This document shows positions 21,671-37,600 of a stretch of 64,000 nucleotides of DNA, piece by piece. Within the stretch, counting starts at the first letter, position 1; each line of letters opens with the position of its first letter. The position numbers and the translations under genes were made by a program. A model generated the notes under the pieces. That model was given only the letters and a program-made list of their open reading frames with translations, had not been told where the DNA came from and ran no database searches. This stretch comes from Orychophragmus violaceus. Taxonomy: Eukaryota; Streptophyta; Magnoliopsida; Brassicales; Brassicaceae. The stretch is taken from positions 93,008,619 through 93,072,618 of the forward strand of contig CM058238.1 in the NCBI GenBank assembly GCA_030180135.1, in the 5' to 3' direction.

Positions 21671-24600
21671 TGCACCGCGACTGTCCCACGGTGCATAGGA
21701 TCAGTCCACGATCAGTTTATCATATACCGTCATTTTGTTTTCACCCGTTTCCTCCACCACACCTCCTTACTGTCCATATGAGGGGTTTTGGTCGTGGTAC
21801 TTTCGAAAAAACTCGACCCGATTCTTCCCGGGCCATGAACACTTGGTTTTTCATGCACCGCGACTGTCCCACGGTGCATAGGATCAGTCCACGATCAGTT
21901 TATCCTATCCCGTCATTTTGTTTTCACCCGTTTCCTCCACCACACCTCCTTACTGTCCATATGAGGGGTTTTGGTCGTGGTACTTTCGAAAAAACTCGAC
22001 CCGATCCTTCCCGGGACATGAACACTTGGTTTTTCATGCACCGCGACTGTCCCACGGTGCATAGGATCAGTCCACGATCAGTTTATCATATACCGTCATT
22101 TTGTTTTCACCCGTTTCCTCCACCACACCTCCTTACTGTCTATATGAGGGGTTTTGGTCGTGGTACTTTCGAAAAAACTCGACCGGATCCTTCTCGGGAC
22201 ATGAACACTTGGTTTTTCATGCACCGCGACTGTCCCACGGTGCATAGGATCAGTCCACGATCAGTTTATCATATACCGTCATTTTTTCACATGTTTCCTC
22301 CACCACACCTCCTTACTGTCCATATGAGGGGTTTTGGTCGTGGTACTTTCGAAAAAACTCGACCCGATCCTTCTCGGGACATGAACACTTGGTTTTTCAT
22401 GCACCGCGACTGTCCCTTGGTGCATAGGATCAGTCCACGATCAGTTTATCCTATCCCGTCATTTTTTTTCACTTGTTTCCTCCACCACACCTCCTTACTG
22501 TCCATATGAGGGGTTTTGGTCGTGGTACCTTCGAAAAAACTCGACCCGATCCTTCTCGGGACATGAACACTTGGTTTTTCATGCACCGCGACTGTCCCAC
22601 GGTGCATAGGATCAGTCCACGATCAGTTTATCATATACCGTCATTTTTTCACATGTTTCCTCCACCACACCTCCTTACTGTCCATATGAGGGGTTTTGGT
22701 CGTGGTACTTTCGAAAAAACTCGACCCGATCCTTCTCTGGACATGAACACTTGGTTTTTCATGCACCGCGACTGTCCCACGGTGCATAGGATCAGTCCAC
22801 GATCAGTTTATCCTATCCCGTCATTTTTTTTTTCACTTGTTTCCTCCACCACACCTCCTTACTGTCCATATGAGGGGTTTTGGTCGTGGTACTTTCGAAA
22901 AAACTCGACCCGATTCTTCCCGGGCCATGAACACTTGGTTTTTCATGCACCGCGACTGTCCCACGGTGCATAAGATCAGTCCACGATCAGTTTATCATAT
23001 ACCGTCATTTTGTTTTCACCCGTTTCCTCCACCACACCTCCTTACTGTCTATATGAGGGGTTTTGGTCGTGGTACTTTTGAAAAAACTCGACCCGATTCT
23101 TCCCGGGCCATGAACACTTCGTTTTTCATGCACCGCGACTGTCCCACGGTGCATAGGATCAGTCCACGATCAGTTTATCATATCCCGTAATTTTTTTTCC
23201 ACATGTTTCCTCCACCACACCTCCTTACTGTCCATATGAGGGGTTTTGGTCGTGGTACTTTCGAAAAAACTCGACCCGATTCTTCCCGGGCCATGAACAC
23301 TTGGTTTTTCATGCACCGCGACTGTCCCACGGTGCATAGGATCAGTCCACGATCAGATTATCATATCCCGTCATTTTTTTTTCACTTGTTTTCTCCACCA
23401 CACCTCCTTACTGTCTATATGAGGGGTTTTGGTCGTGGTACTTTCGAAAAAACTAGACCCGATCCTTCTCGGGACATGAACACTTGGTTTTTCATGCACC
23501 GCGACTGTCCCACGGTGCATAGGATCAGTCCACGATCAGTTTATCATATACCGTCATTTTTTCACATGTTTCCTCCACCACACCTCCTTACTGTCCATAT
23601 GAGGGGTTTTGGTCGTGGTACTTTCGAAAAAACTCGACCCGATTCTTCTCGGGCCATGAACACTTGGTTTTTCATGCACCGCGACTGTCCCACGGTGCAT
23701 AGAATCAGTCCACGATCAGTTTATCATATCCCGTCATTTTTTTTTCACCTGTTTCCTCCACCACACCTCCTTACTGTCTTTATGAGGGGTTTTGGTCGTG
23801 GTACTTTCGAAAAAACTCGACCCGATCCTTCTCGGGACATGAACACTTAGTTTTTCATGCACCGCGACTGTCCCACGGTGCATAAGATCAGTCCACGATC
23901 AGTTTATCCTATCCCGTCATTTTTTTTCACTTGTTTCCTCCACCACACCTCCTTACTGTCCATATGAGGGGTTTTGGTCGTGGTACTTTCGAAAAAACTC
24001 GACCCGATCCTTCTCGGGACATGAACACTTGGTTTTTCATGCACCGCGACTGTCCCACGGTGCATAGGATCAGTCCACGATCAGTTTATCATATACCGTC
24101 ATTTTTTTCACATGTTTCCTCCACCACACCTCCTTACTGTCCATATGAGGGGTTTTGGTCGTGGTACTTTCGAAAAAACTCGACCCGATCCTTCTCGGGA
24201 CATGAACACTTGGTTTTTCATGCACCGCGACTGTCCCACGGTGCATAGGATCAGTCCACGATCAGTTTATCCTATCCCGTCATTTTTTTTTCACTTGTTT
24301 CCTCCACCACACCTCCTTACTGTCCATATGAGGGGTTTTGGTCGTGGTACTTTCGAAAAAACTCGACCCGATTCTTCCCGGGCCATGAACACTTGGTTTT
24401 TCATGCACCGCGACTGTCCCACGGTGCATAGGATCAGTCCACGATCAGTTTATCATATACCGTCATTTTGTTTTCACCCGTTTCCTCCACCACACCTCCT
24501 TACTGTCCATATGAGGGGTTTTGGTCGTGGTACTTTCGAAAAAACTCGACCCGATTCTTCCCGGGCCATGAACACTTGGTTTTTCATGCACCGCGACTGT

Positions 24601-26583
24601 CCCACGGTGCATAGGATCAGTCCACGATCAGTTTATCCTATCCCGTCATTTTGTTTTCACCCGTTTCCTCCACCACACCTCCTTACTGTCCATATGAGGG
24701 GTTTTGGTCGTGGTACTTTCGAAAAAACTCGACCCGATCCTTCCCGGGACATGAACACTTGGTTTTTCATGCACCGCGACTGTCCCACGGTGCATAGGAT
24801 CAGTCCACGATCAGTTTATCATATACCGTCATTTTGTTTTCACCCGTTTCCTCCACCACACCTCCTTACTGTCTATATGAGGGGTTTTGGTCGTGGTACT
24901 TTCGAAAAAACTCGACCGGATCCTTCTCGGGACATGAACACTTGGTTTTTCATGCACCGCGACTGTCCCACGGTGCATAGGATCAGTCCACGATCAGTTT
25001 ATCATATACCGTCATTTTTTCACATGTTTCCTCCACCACACCTCCTTACTGTCCATATGAGGGGTTTTGGTCGTGGTACTTTCGAAAAAACTCGACCCGA
25101 TCCTTCTCGGGACATGAACACTTGGTTTTTCATGCACCGCGACTGTCCCTTGGTGCATAGGATCAGTCCACGATCAGTTTATCCTATCCCGTCATTTTTT
25201 TCACTTGTTTCCTCCACCACACCTCCTTACTGTCCATATGAGGGGTTTTGGTCGTGGTACCTTCGAAAAAACTCGACCCGATCCTTCTCGGGACATGAAC
25301 ACTTGGTTTTTCATGCACCGCGACTGTCCCACGGTGCATAGGATCAGTCCACGATCAGTTTATCATATACCGTCATTTTTTCACATGTTTCCTCCACCAC
25401 ACCTCCTTACTGTCCATATGAGGGGTTTTGGTCGTGGTACTTTCGAAAAAACTCGACCCGATCCTTCTCTGGACATGAACACTTGGTTTTTCATGCACCG
25501 CGACTGTCCCACGGTGCATAGGATCAGTCCACGATCAGTTTATCCTATCCCGTCATTTTTTTTTTCACTTGTTTCCTCCACCACACCTCCTTACTGTCCA
25601 TATGAGGGGTTTTGGTCGTGGTACTTTCGAAAAAACTCGACCCGATTCTTCCCGGGCCATGAACACTTGGTTTTTCATGCACCGCGACTGTCCCACGGTG
25701 CATAAGATCAGTCCACGATCAGTTTATCATATACCGTCATTTTGTTTTCACCCGTTTCCTCCACCACACCTCCTTACTGTCTATATGAGGGGTTTTGGTC
25801 GTGGTACTTTTGAAAAAACTCGACCCGATTCTTCCCGGGCCATGAACACTTCGTTTTTCATGCACCGCGACTGTCCCACGGTGCATAGGATCAGTCCACG
25901 ATCAGTTTATCATATCCCGTAATTTTTTTTCCACATGTTTCCTCCACCACACCTCCTTACTGTCCATATGAGGGGTTTTGGTCGTGGTACTTTCGAAAAA
26001 ACTCGACCCGATTCTTCCCGGGCCATGAACACTTGGTTTTTCATGCACCGCGACTGTCCCACGGTGCATAGGATCAGTCCACGATCAGATTATCATATCC
26101 CGTCATTTTTTTTTCACTTGTTTTCTCCACCACACCTCCTTACTGTCTATATGAGGGGTTTTGGTCGTGGTACTTTCGAAAAAACTAGACCCGATCCTTC
26201 TCGGGACATGAACACTTGGTTTTTCATGCACCGCGACTGTCCCACGGTGCATAGGATCAGTCCACGATCAGTTTATCATATACCGTCATTTTTTCACATG
26301 TTTCCTCCACCACACCTCCTTACTGTCCATATGAGGGGTTTTGGTCGTGGTACTTTCGAAAAAACTCGACCCGATTCTTCTCGGGCCATGAACACTTGGT
26401 TTTTCATGCACCGCGACTGTCCCACGGTGCATAGAATCAGTCCACGATCAGTTTATCATATCCCGTCATTTTTTTTTCACCTGTTTCCTCCACCACACCT
26501 CCTTACTGTCTTTATGAGGGGTTTTGGTCGTGGTACTTTCGAAAAAACTCGACCCGATCCTTCTCGGGACATGAACACTTGGT
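21120..26583. repeat. Higher-order repeat: 15-monomer tandem duplication
   Basis: Blocks recur at 2732 bp (15 monomers): 22473 with 25205, 22837 with 25569 and 23203 with 25935. They carry private marks such as GTCCCTTGGTGC, CCTTCTCTGGACATG and CACTTCGTTTTTC in both copies. The boundaries are approximate. Confidence 0.85.
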
Positions 26584-29216
26584 TTTTCATGCACCGCGAC
26601 TGTCCCACGGTGCATAGGATCAGTCCACGATCAGTTTATCATATACCGTCATTTTGTTTTCACCCGTTTCCTCCACCACACCTCCTTACTGTCCATATGA
26701 GGGGTTTTGGTCGTGCTACTTTCGAAAAAACTCGACCCGATCCTTCTCGGGACATGAACAATTGGTTTTTCATGCACCGCGACTGTCCCACGGTGCATAG
26801 GATCAGTCCACGATCAGTTTATCATATACCGTCATTTTTCACATGTTTCCTCCACCACACCTCCTTACTGTCCATATGAGGGGTTTTGGTCGTGGTACTT
26901 TCGAAAAAACTCGACCCGATCCTTCTCGGGACATGAACACTTGGTTTTTCATGCACCGCGACTGTCCCACGGTGCATAGGATCAGTCCACGATCAGTTTA
27001 TCCTATCCCGTCATTTTTTTTTTACTTGTTTCCTCCACCACACCTCCTTACTGTCCATATGAGGGGTTTGGGTCGTGGTACTTTCGAAAAAACTCGACCC
27101 GATTCTTCCCGGGCCATGAACACTTGGTTTTTCATGCACCGCGACTGTCCCACGGTGCATAGGATCAGTCCACGATCAGTTTATCATATACCGTCATTTT
27201 GTTTTCACCCGTTTCCTCCACCACACCTCCTTACTGTCCATATGAGGGGTTTTGGTCGTGGTACTTTCGAAAAAACTAGACCCGATTCTTCCCGGGCCAT
27301 GAACACTTGGTTTTTCATGCACCGCGACTGTCCCACGGTGCATAGGATCAGTCCACGATCAGTTTATCATATCCCGTCATTTTTTTTTCCACTTGTTTTC
27401 TCCACCACACCTCCTTACTGTCTATATGAGGGGTTTTGGTCGTGGTACTTTTGAAAAAACTCGACCCGATTCTTCCCGGGCCATGAACACTTCGTTTTTC
27501 ATGCACCGCGACTGTCCCACGGTGCATAGGATCAGTCCACGATCAGTTTATCATATCCCGTAATTTTTTTTCCACATGTTTCCTCCACCACACCTCCTTA
27601 CTGTCCATATGAGGGGTTTTGGTCGTGGTACTTTCGAAAAAACTCGACCCGATCCTTCCCGGGACATGAACACTTGGTTTTTCATGCACCGCGACTGTCC
27701 CACGGTGCATAGGATCAGTCCACGATCAGATTATCATATCCCGTCATTTTTTTTTCACTTGTTTTCTCCACCACACCTCCTTACTGTCTATATGAGGGGT
27801 TTTGGTCGTGGTACTTTCGAAAAAACTAGACCCGATCCTTCTCGGGACATGAACACTTGGTTTTTCATGCACCGCGACTGTCCCACGGTGCATAGGATCA
27901 GTCCACGATCAGTTTATCATATACCGTCATTTTTTCACATGTTTCCTCCACCACACCTCCTTACTGTCCATATGAGGGGTTTTGGTCGTGGTACTTTCGA
28001 AAAAACTCGACCCGATTCTTCTCGGGCCATGAACACTTGGTTTTTCATGCACCGCGACTGTCCCACGGTGCATAGAATCAGTCCACGATCAGTTTATCAT
28101 ATCCCGTCATTTTTTTTTCACCTGTTTCCTCCACCACACCTCCTTACTGTCTTTATGAGGGGTTTTGGTCGTGGTACTTTCGAAAAAACTCGACCCGATC
28201 CTTCTCGGGACATGAACACTTGGTTTTTCATGCACCGCGACTGTCCCACGGTGCATAGGATCAGTCCACGATCAGTTTATCATATACCGTCATTTTGTTT
28301 TCACCCGTTTCCTCCACCACACCTCCTTACTGTCCATATGAGGGGTTTTGGTCGTGCTACTTTCGAAAAAACTCGACCCGATCCTTCTCGGGACATGAAC
28401 AATTGGTTTTTCATGCACCGCGACTGTCCCACGGTGCATAGGATCAGTCCACGATCAGTTTATCATATACCGTCATTTTTCACATGTTTCCTCCACCACA
28501 CCTCCTTACTGTCCATATGAGGGGTTTTGGTCGTGGTACTTTCGAAAAAACTCGACCCGATCCTTCTCGGGACATGAACACTTGGTTTTTCATGCACCGC
28601 GACTGTCCCACGGTGCATAGGATCAGTCCACGATCAGTTTATCCTATCCCGTCATTTTTTTTTTACTTGTTTCCTCCACCACACCTCCTTACTGTCCATA
28701 TGAGGGGTTTGGGTCGTGGTACTTTCGAAAAAACTCGACCCGATTCTTCCCGGGCCATGAACACTTGGTTTTTCATGCACCGCGACTGTCCCACGGTGCA
28801 TAGGATCAGTCCACGATCAGTTTATCATATACCGTCATTTTGTTTTCACCCGTTTCCTCCACCACACCTCCTTACTGTCCATATGAGGGGTTTTGGTCGT
28901 GGTACTTTCGAAAAAACTAGACCCGATTCTTCCCGGGCCATGAACACTTGGTTTTTCATGCACCGCGACTGTCCCACGGTGCATAGGATCAGTCCACGAT
29001 CAGTTTATCATATCCCGTCATTTTTTTTTCCACTTGTTTTCTCCACCACACCTCCTTACTGTCTATATGAGGGGTTTTGGTCGTGGTACTTTCGAAAAAA
29101 CTCGACCCGATCCTTCTCGGGACATGAACACTTGGTTTTTCTTGCACCGCGACTGTCCCACGGTGCATAGGATCAGTCCACGATCAGTTTATCATATACC
29201 GTCATTTTTTTCACAT
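25935..29216. repeat. Higher-order repeat: 9-monomer tandem duplication
   Basis: Spacing 1641 bp (9 monomers): 25935 with 27576 and 26843 with 28484. Both copies share the rare marks GAACAATTGG, CGTGCTAC and GGGGTTTGGGTCG. It overlaps the 15-monomer duplication, so it arose after or across it. Confidence 0.85.
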
Positions 29217-31619
29217 GTTTCCTCCACCACACCTCCTTACTGTCCATATGAGGGGTTTTGGTCGTGGTACTTTCGAAAAAACTCGACCCGATTCTTCTCG
29301 GGCCATGAACACTTGGTTTTTCATGCACCGCGACTGTCCCACGGTGCATAGGATCAGTCCACGATCAGTTTATCATATCCCGTCATTTTTTTTTCACCTG
29401 TTTCCTCCACCACACCTCCTTACTGTCTATATGAGGGGTTTTGGTCGTGGTACTTTCGAAAAAACTCGACCCGATCCTTCTCGGGACATGAACACTTGGT
29501 TTTTCATGCACCGCGACTGTCCCACGGTGCATAGGATCAGTCCACGATCAGTTTATCATATACCGTCATTTTGTTTTCACCCGTTTCCTCCACCACACCT
29601 CCTTACTGTCCATATGAGGGGTTTTGGTCGTGCTACTTTCGAAAAAACTCGACCCGATCCTTCTCGGGACATGAACACTTGGTTTTTCATGCACCGCGAC
29701 TGTCCCACGGTGCATAGGATCAGTCCACGATCAGTTTATCATATACCGTCATTTTTTTCACATGTTTCCTCCACCACACCTCCTTACTGTCCATATGAGG
29801 GGTTTTGGTCGTGGTACTTTCGAAAAAACTCGACCCGATCCTTCTCGGGACATGAACACTTGGTTTTTCATGCACCGCGACTGTCCCACGGTGCATAGGA
29901 TCAGTCCACGATCAGTTTATCCTATCCCGTCATTTTTTTTTCACTTGTTTCCTCCACCACACCTCCTTACTGTCCATATGAGGGGTTTTGGTCGTGGTAC
30001 TTTCGAAAAAACTCGACCCGATTCTTCCCGGGCCATGAACACTTGGTTTTTCATGCACCGCGACTGTCCCACGGTGCATAGGATCAGTCCACGATCAGTT
30101 TATCATATACCGTCATTTTGTTTTCACCTGTTTCCTCCACCACACCTCCTTACTGTCTATATGAGGGGTTTTGGTCGTGGTACTTTCGAAAAAACTCGAC
30201 CCGATTCTTCCCGGGCCATGAACACTTGGTTTTTCATGCACCGCGACTGTCCCACGGTGCATAGGATCAGTCCACGATCAGTTTATCATATCCCGTCATT
30301 TTTTTTTCACCTGTTTCCTCCACCACACCTCCTTACTGTCCATATGAGGGGTTTTGGTCGTGGTACTTTCGAAAAAACTCGACCCGATCCTTCTCGGGAC
30401 ATGAACACTTGGTTTTTCATGCACCGCGACTGTCCCACGTTGCATAGGATCAGTCCACGATCGGTTTATCCTATCCCGTCATTTTTTTTCCACTTGTTTC
30501 CTCCACCACACCTCCTTACTGTCCAAATGAGGGGTTTTGGTCGTGGTACTTTCGAAAAAACTCGACCGGATCCTTCTCGGGACATGAACACTTGGTTTTT
30601 CATGCACCGCGACTGTCCCACGGTGCATAGGATCAGTCCACGATCAGTTTATCATATACCGTCAATTTTTTCACATGTTTCCTCCACCACACCTCCTTAC
30701 TGTCCATATGAGGGGTTTTGGTCTTGGTACTTTCGAAAAAACTCGACCCGATCCTTCTCGGGACATGAACACTTGGTTTTTCATGCACCGCGACTGTCCC
30801 ACGGTGCATAGGATCAGTCCACGATCAGTTTATCCTATCCCGTCATTTTTTTTCACTTGTTTCCTCCACCACACCTCTTTACTGTCCAATGAGGGGTTTT
30901 GGTCGTGGTACTTTCGAAAAAACTCGACCCGATTCTTCTCGGGCCATGAACACTTGGTTTTTCATGCACCGCGACTGTCCCACGGTGCATAGGATCAGTC
31001 CACGATCAGTTTATCATATACCGTCATTTTGTTTTCACCTGTTTCCTCCACCACACCTCCTTACTGTCCATATGAGGGGTTTTGGTCGTGGTACTTTCGA
31101 AAAAACTCGACCCGATTCTTCCTGGGCCATGAACACTTGGTTTTTCATGCACCGCGACTGTCCCACGGTGCATAGGATCAGTCCACGATCAGTTTATCAT
31201 ATCCCGTCATTTTTTTTTCACTTGTTTTCTCCACCACACCTCCTTACTGTCTATATGAGGGGTTTTGGTCGTGGTACTTTCGAAAAAACTCGACCCGATA
31301 CTTCCCGGGACATGAACACTTGGTTTTTCATGCACCGCGACTGTCCCACTGTGCATAGGATCAGTCCACGATCAGTTTATCATATCCCGTCATTTTGTTT
31401 TCACCCGTTTCCTCCACCACACCTCCTTACTGTCCATATGAGGGGTTTTGGTCGTGGTACTTTCGAAAAAACTCGACCCGATTCTTCCCGGACCATGAAC
31501 ACTTGGTTTTTCATGCACCGCGACTGTCCCACGGTGCATAGGATCAGTCCACGATCAGTTTATCATATACCGTCATTTTTTTTCACCAGTTTCCTCCACC
31601 ACACCTCCTTACTGTCCAT

Positions 31620-34600
31620 ATGAGGGGTTTTGGTCGTGGTACTTTCGAAAAAACTCGACCCGATTCTTCCCGGGCCATGAACACTTGGTTTTTCATGAAC
31701 CGCGACTGTCCCACGGTGCATAGGATCAGTCCACGATCAGTTTATCATATACCGTCATTTTTTTCACCTGTTTCCTCCACCACACCTCCTTACTGTCCAT
31801 ATGAGGGGTTTTGGTCGTGGTACTTTCGAAAAAACTCGACCCGATACTTCCCGGGACATGAACACTTGGTTTTTCATGCACCGCGACTGTCCCACGGTGC
31901 ATAGGATCAGTCCACGATCAGTTTATCATATACCGTCATTTTTTCACATGTTTCCTCCACCACACGTCCTTACTGTCCATATGAGGGGTTTTGGTCGTGG
32001 TACTTTCGAAAAAACTCGACCCGATTCTTCCCGGACCATGAACACTTGGTTTTTCATGCACCGCGACTGTCCCACGGTGCATAGGATCAGTCCACGATCA
32101 GTTTATCATATCCCGTCATTTTTTTTTTCACTTGTTTCCTCCACCACACCTCCTTACTGTCCATATGAGGGGTTTTGGTCGTGTTACTTTCGAAAAAACT
32201 CGACCCGATTCTTCCCGGGCCATGAACACTTGGTTTTTCATGCACCGCGACTGTCCCACGGTGCATAGGATCAGTCCACGATCAGTTTATCATATCCCGT
32301 CATTTTTTTTTCACCTGTTTCCTCCACCACACCTCCTTACTGTCCATATGAGGGGTTTTGGTCGTGGTACTTTCGAAAAAACTCGACCCGATCCTTCTCG
32401 GGACATGAACACTTGGTTTTTCATGCACCGCGACTATCCCACGGTGCATAGGATCAGTCCACGATCAGTTTATCCTATCCCGTCATTTTTTTTTCACCCG
32501 TTTTCTCCACCACACCTCCTTACTGTCCATATGAGGGGTTTTGGTCGTGGTACTTTCGAAAAAACTCGACCCGATCCTTCTCGGGACATGAACACTTGGT
32601 TTTTCATGCACCGCGACTATCCCACGGTGCATAGGATCAGTCCACGATCAGTTTATCATATACCGTCATTTTGTTTTCACCCGTTTCCTCCACCACACCT
32701 CCTTACTGTCTATATGAGGGGTTTTGGTCGTGGTACTTTCAAAAAAACTCGACCCGATTCTTCCCGGGCCATGAACACTTGGTTTTTCATGCACCGCGAC
32801 TGTCCCACGGTGCATAGGATCAGTCCACGATCAATTTATCATATCCCGTCATTTTTTTTTCACCTGTTTCCTCCACCACACCTCCTTACTGTCCATATGA
32901 GGGGTTTTGGTCGTGGTACTTTCGAAAAAACTCGACCCGATCCTTCTCGGGACATGAACACTTGGTTTTTCATGCACCGCGACTGTCCCACGGTGCATAG
33001 GATCAGTCCACGATCAGTTTATCATATACAGTCAATTTTTTCACATGTTTCCTCCACCACACCTCCTTACTGTCCATATGAGGGGTTTTGGTCTTGGTAC
33101 TTTCGAAAAAACTCGACCCGATCCTTCTCGGGACATGAACACTTGGTTTTTCATGCACCGCGACTGTCCCACGGTGCATAGGATCAGTCCACGATCAGTT
33201 TATCCTATCCCGTCATTTTTTTCACTTGTTTCCTCCACCACACCTCTTTACTGTCCAATGAGGGGTTTTGGTCGTGGTACTTTCGAAAAAACTCGACCCG
33301 ATTCTTCTCGGGCCATGAACACTTGGTTTTTCATGCACCGCGACTGTCCCACGGTGCATAGGATCAGTCCACGATCAGTTTATCATATACCGTCATTTTG
33401 TTTTCACCCGTTTCCTCCACCACACCTCCTTACTGTCCATATGAGGGGTTTTGGTCGTGGTACTTTCGAAAAAACTCGACCCGATTCTTCCTGGGCCATG
33501 AACACTTGGTTTTTCATGCACCGCGACTGTCCCACGGTGCATAGGATCAGTCCACGATCAGTTTATCATATCCCGTCATTTTTTTTCACTTGTTTTCTCC
33601 ACCACACCTCCTTACTGTCTATATGAGGGGTTTTGGTCGTGGTACTTTCGAAAAAACTCGACCCGATACTTCCCGGGACATGAACACTTGGTTTTTCATG
33701 CACCGCGACTGTCCCACTGTGCATAGGATCAGTCCACGATCAGTTTATCATATCCCGTCATTTTGTTTTCACCCGTTTCCTCCACTACACCTCCTTACTG
33801 TCCATATGAGGGGTTTTGGTCGTGGTACTTTCGAAAAAACTCGACCCGATTCTTCCCGGACCATGAACACTTGGTTTTTCATGCACCGCGACTGTCCCAC
33901 GGTGCATAGGATCAGTCCACGATCAGTTTATTATATACCGTCATTTTTTTTCACCAGTTTCCTCCACCACACCTCCTTACTGTCCATATGAGGGGTTTTG
34001 GTCGTGGTACTTTCAAAAAAACTCGACCCGATTCTTCCCGGGCCATGAACACTTGGTTTTTCATGAACCGCGACTGTCCCACGGTGCATAGGATCAGTCC
34101 ACGATCAGTTTATCATATACCGTCATTTTTTTCACCTGTTTCCTCCACCACACCTCCTTACTGTCCATATGAGGGGTTTTGGTCGTGGTACTTTCGAAAA
34201 AACTCGACCCGATACTTCCCGGGACATGAACACTTGGTTTTTCATGCACCGCGACTGTCCCACGGTGCATAGGATCAGTCCACGATCAGTTTATCATATA
34301 CCGTCATTTTTTCACATGTTTCCTCCACCACACGTCCTTACTGTCCATATGAGGGGTTTTGGTCGTGGTACTTTCGAAAAAACTCGACCCGATTCTTCCC
34401 GGACCATGAACACTTGGTTTTTCATGCACCGCGACTGTCCCACGGTGCATAGGATCAGTCCACGATCAGTTTATCATATCCCGTCATTTTTTTTTTCACT
34501 TGTTTCCTCCACCACACCTCCTTACTGTCCATATGAGGGGTTTTGGTCGTGTTACTTTCGAAAAAACTCGACCCGATTCTTCCCGGGCCATGAACACTTG

Positions 34601-37600
34601 GTTTTTCATGCACCGCGACTGTCCCACGGTGCATAGGATCAGTCCACGATCAGTTTATCATATCCCGTCATTTTTTTTTCACCTGTTTCCTCCACCACAC
34701 CTCCTTACTGTCCATATGAGGGGTTTTGGTCGTGGTACTTTCGAAAAAACTCGACCCGATCCTTCTCGGGACATGAACACTTGGTTTTTCATGCACCGCG
34801 ACTATCCCACGGTGCATAGGATCAGTCCACGATCAGTTTATCCTATCCCGTCATTTTTTTTTCACCCGTTTTCTCCACCACACCTCCTTACTGTCCATAT
34901 GAGGGGTTTTGGTCGTGGTACTTTCGAAAAAACTCGACCCGATCCTTCTCGGAACATGAACACTTGGTTTTTCATGCACCGCGACTATCCCACGGTGCAT
35001 AGGATCAGTCCACGATCAGTTTATCATATACCGTCATTTTGTTTTCACCCGTTTCCTCCACCACACCTCCTTACTGTCTATATGAGGGGTTTTGGTCGTG
35101 GTACTTTCAAAAAAACTCGACCCGATTCTTCCCGGGCCATGAACACTTGGTTTTTCATGCACCGCGACTGTCCCACGGTGCATAGGATCAGTCCACGATC
35201 AATTTATCATATCCCGTCATTTTTTTTTCACCTGTTTCCTCCACCACACCTCCTTACTGTCCATATGAGGGGTTTTGGTCGTGGTACTTTCGAAAAAACT
35301 CGACCCGATCCTTCTCGGGACATGAACACTTGGTTTTTCATGCACCGCGACTGTCCCACGGTGCATAGGATCAGTCCACGATCGGTTTATCCTATCCCGT
35401 CATTTTTTTTCCACTTGTTTCCTCCACCACACCTCCTTACTGTCCATATGAGGGTTTTTGGTCGTGGTACTTTCGAAAAAACTCGACCGGATCCTTCTCG
35501 GGACATGAACACTTGGTTTTTCATGAACCGCGACTGTCCCACGGTGCATAGGATCAGTCCACGATCAGTTTATCATATACCGTCATTTTTTTCACCTGTT
35601 TCCTCCACCACACCTCCTTACTGTCCATATGAGGGGTTTTGGTCGTGGTACTTTCGAAAAAACTCGACCCGATACTTCCCGGGACATGAACACTTGGTTT
35701 TTCACGCACCGCGACTGTCCCACGGTGCATAGGATCAGTCCACGATCAGTTTATCATATACCATCATTTTTTCACATGTTTCCTCCACCACACGTCCTTA
35801 CTGTCCATATGAGGGGTTTTGGTCGTGGTACTTTCGAAAAAACTCGACCCGATTCTTCCCGGACCATGAACACTTGGTTTTTCATGCACCGCGACTGTCC
35901 CACGGTGCATAGGATCAGTCCACGATCAGTTTATCATATCCCGTCATTTTTTTTTTCACTTGTTTCCTCCACCACACCTCCTTACTGTCCATATGAGGGG
36001 TTTTGGTCGTGTTACTTTCGAAAAAACTCGACCCGATTCTTCCCGGGCCATGAACACTTGGTTTTTCATGCACCGCGACTGTCCCACGGTGCATAGGATC
36101 AGTCCACGATCAGTTTATCATATCCCGTCATTTTTTTTTCACTTGTTTCCTCCACCACACCTCCTTACTGTCCATATGAGGGGTTTTGGTCGTGGTACTT
36201 TCGAAAAAACTCGACCCGATCCTTCTCGGGACATGAACACTTGGTTTTTCATGCACCGCGACTATCCCACGGTGCATAGGATCAGTCCACGATCAGTTTA
36301 TCCTATCCCGTCATTTTTTTTTCACCTGTTTCCTCCACCACACCTCCTTACTGTCCATATGAGGGGTTTTGGTCGTGGTACTTTCGAAAAAACTCTACCC
36401 GATCCTTCTCGGGACATGAACACTTGGTTTTTCATGCACCGCGACTATCCCACGGTGCATAGGATCAGTCCACGATCAGTTTATCCTATCCCGTCATTTT
36501 TTTTTCACCCGTTTTCTCCACCACACCTCCTTACTGTCCATATGAGGGGTTTTGGTCGTGGTACTTTCGAAAAAACTCGACCCGATCCTTCTCGGAACAT
36601 GAACACTTGGTTTTTCATGCACCGCGACTATCCCACGGTGCATAGGATCAGTCCACGATCAGTTTATCATATACCGTCATTTTGTTTTCACCCGTTTCCT
36701 CCACCACACCTCCTTACTGTCTATATGAGGGGTTTTGGTCGTGGTACTTTCAAAAAAACTCGACCCGATTCTTCCCGGGCCATGAACACTTGGTTTTTCA
36801 TGCACCGCGACTGTCCCACGGTGCATAGGATCAGTCCACGATCAATTTATCATATCCCGTCATTTTTTTTTCACCTGTTTCCTCCACCACACCTCCTTAC
36901 TGTCCATATGAGGGGTTTTGGTCGTGGTACTTTCGAAAAAACTCGACCCGATCCTTCTCGGGACATGAACACTTGGTTTTTCATGCACCGCGACTGTCCC
37001 ACGGTGCATAGGATCAGTCCACGATCGGTTTATCCTATCCCGTCATTTTTTTTCCACTTGTTTCCTCCACCACACCTACTTACTGTCCATATGAGGGTTT
37101 TTGGTCGTGGTACTTTCGAAAAAACTCGACCGGATCCTTCTCGGGACATGAACACTTGGTTTTTCATGAACCGCGACTGTCCCACGGTGCATAGGATCAG
37201 TCCACGATCAGTTTATCATATACCGTCATTTTTTTCACCTGTTTCCTCCACCACACCTCCTTACTGTCCATATGAGGGGTTTTGGTCGTGGTACTTTCGA
37301 AAAAACTCGACCCGATACTTCCCGGGACATGAACACTTGGTTTTTCATGCACCGCGACTGTCCCACGGTGCATAGGATCAGTCCACGATCAGTTTATCAT
37401 ATACCATCATTTTTTCACATGTTTCCTCCACCACACGTCCTTACTGTCCATATGAGGGGTTTTGGTCGTGGTACTTTCGAAAAAACTCGACCCGATTCTT
37501 CCCGGACCATGAACACTTGGTTTTTCATGCACCGCGACTGTCCCACGGTGCATAGGATCAGTCCACGATCAGTTTATCATATCCCGTCATTTTTTTTTTC

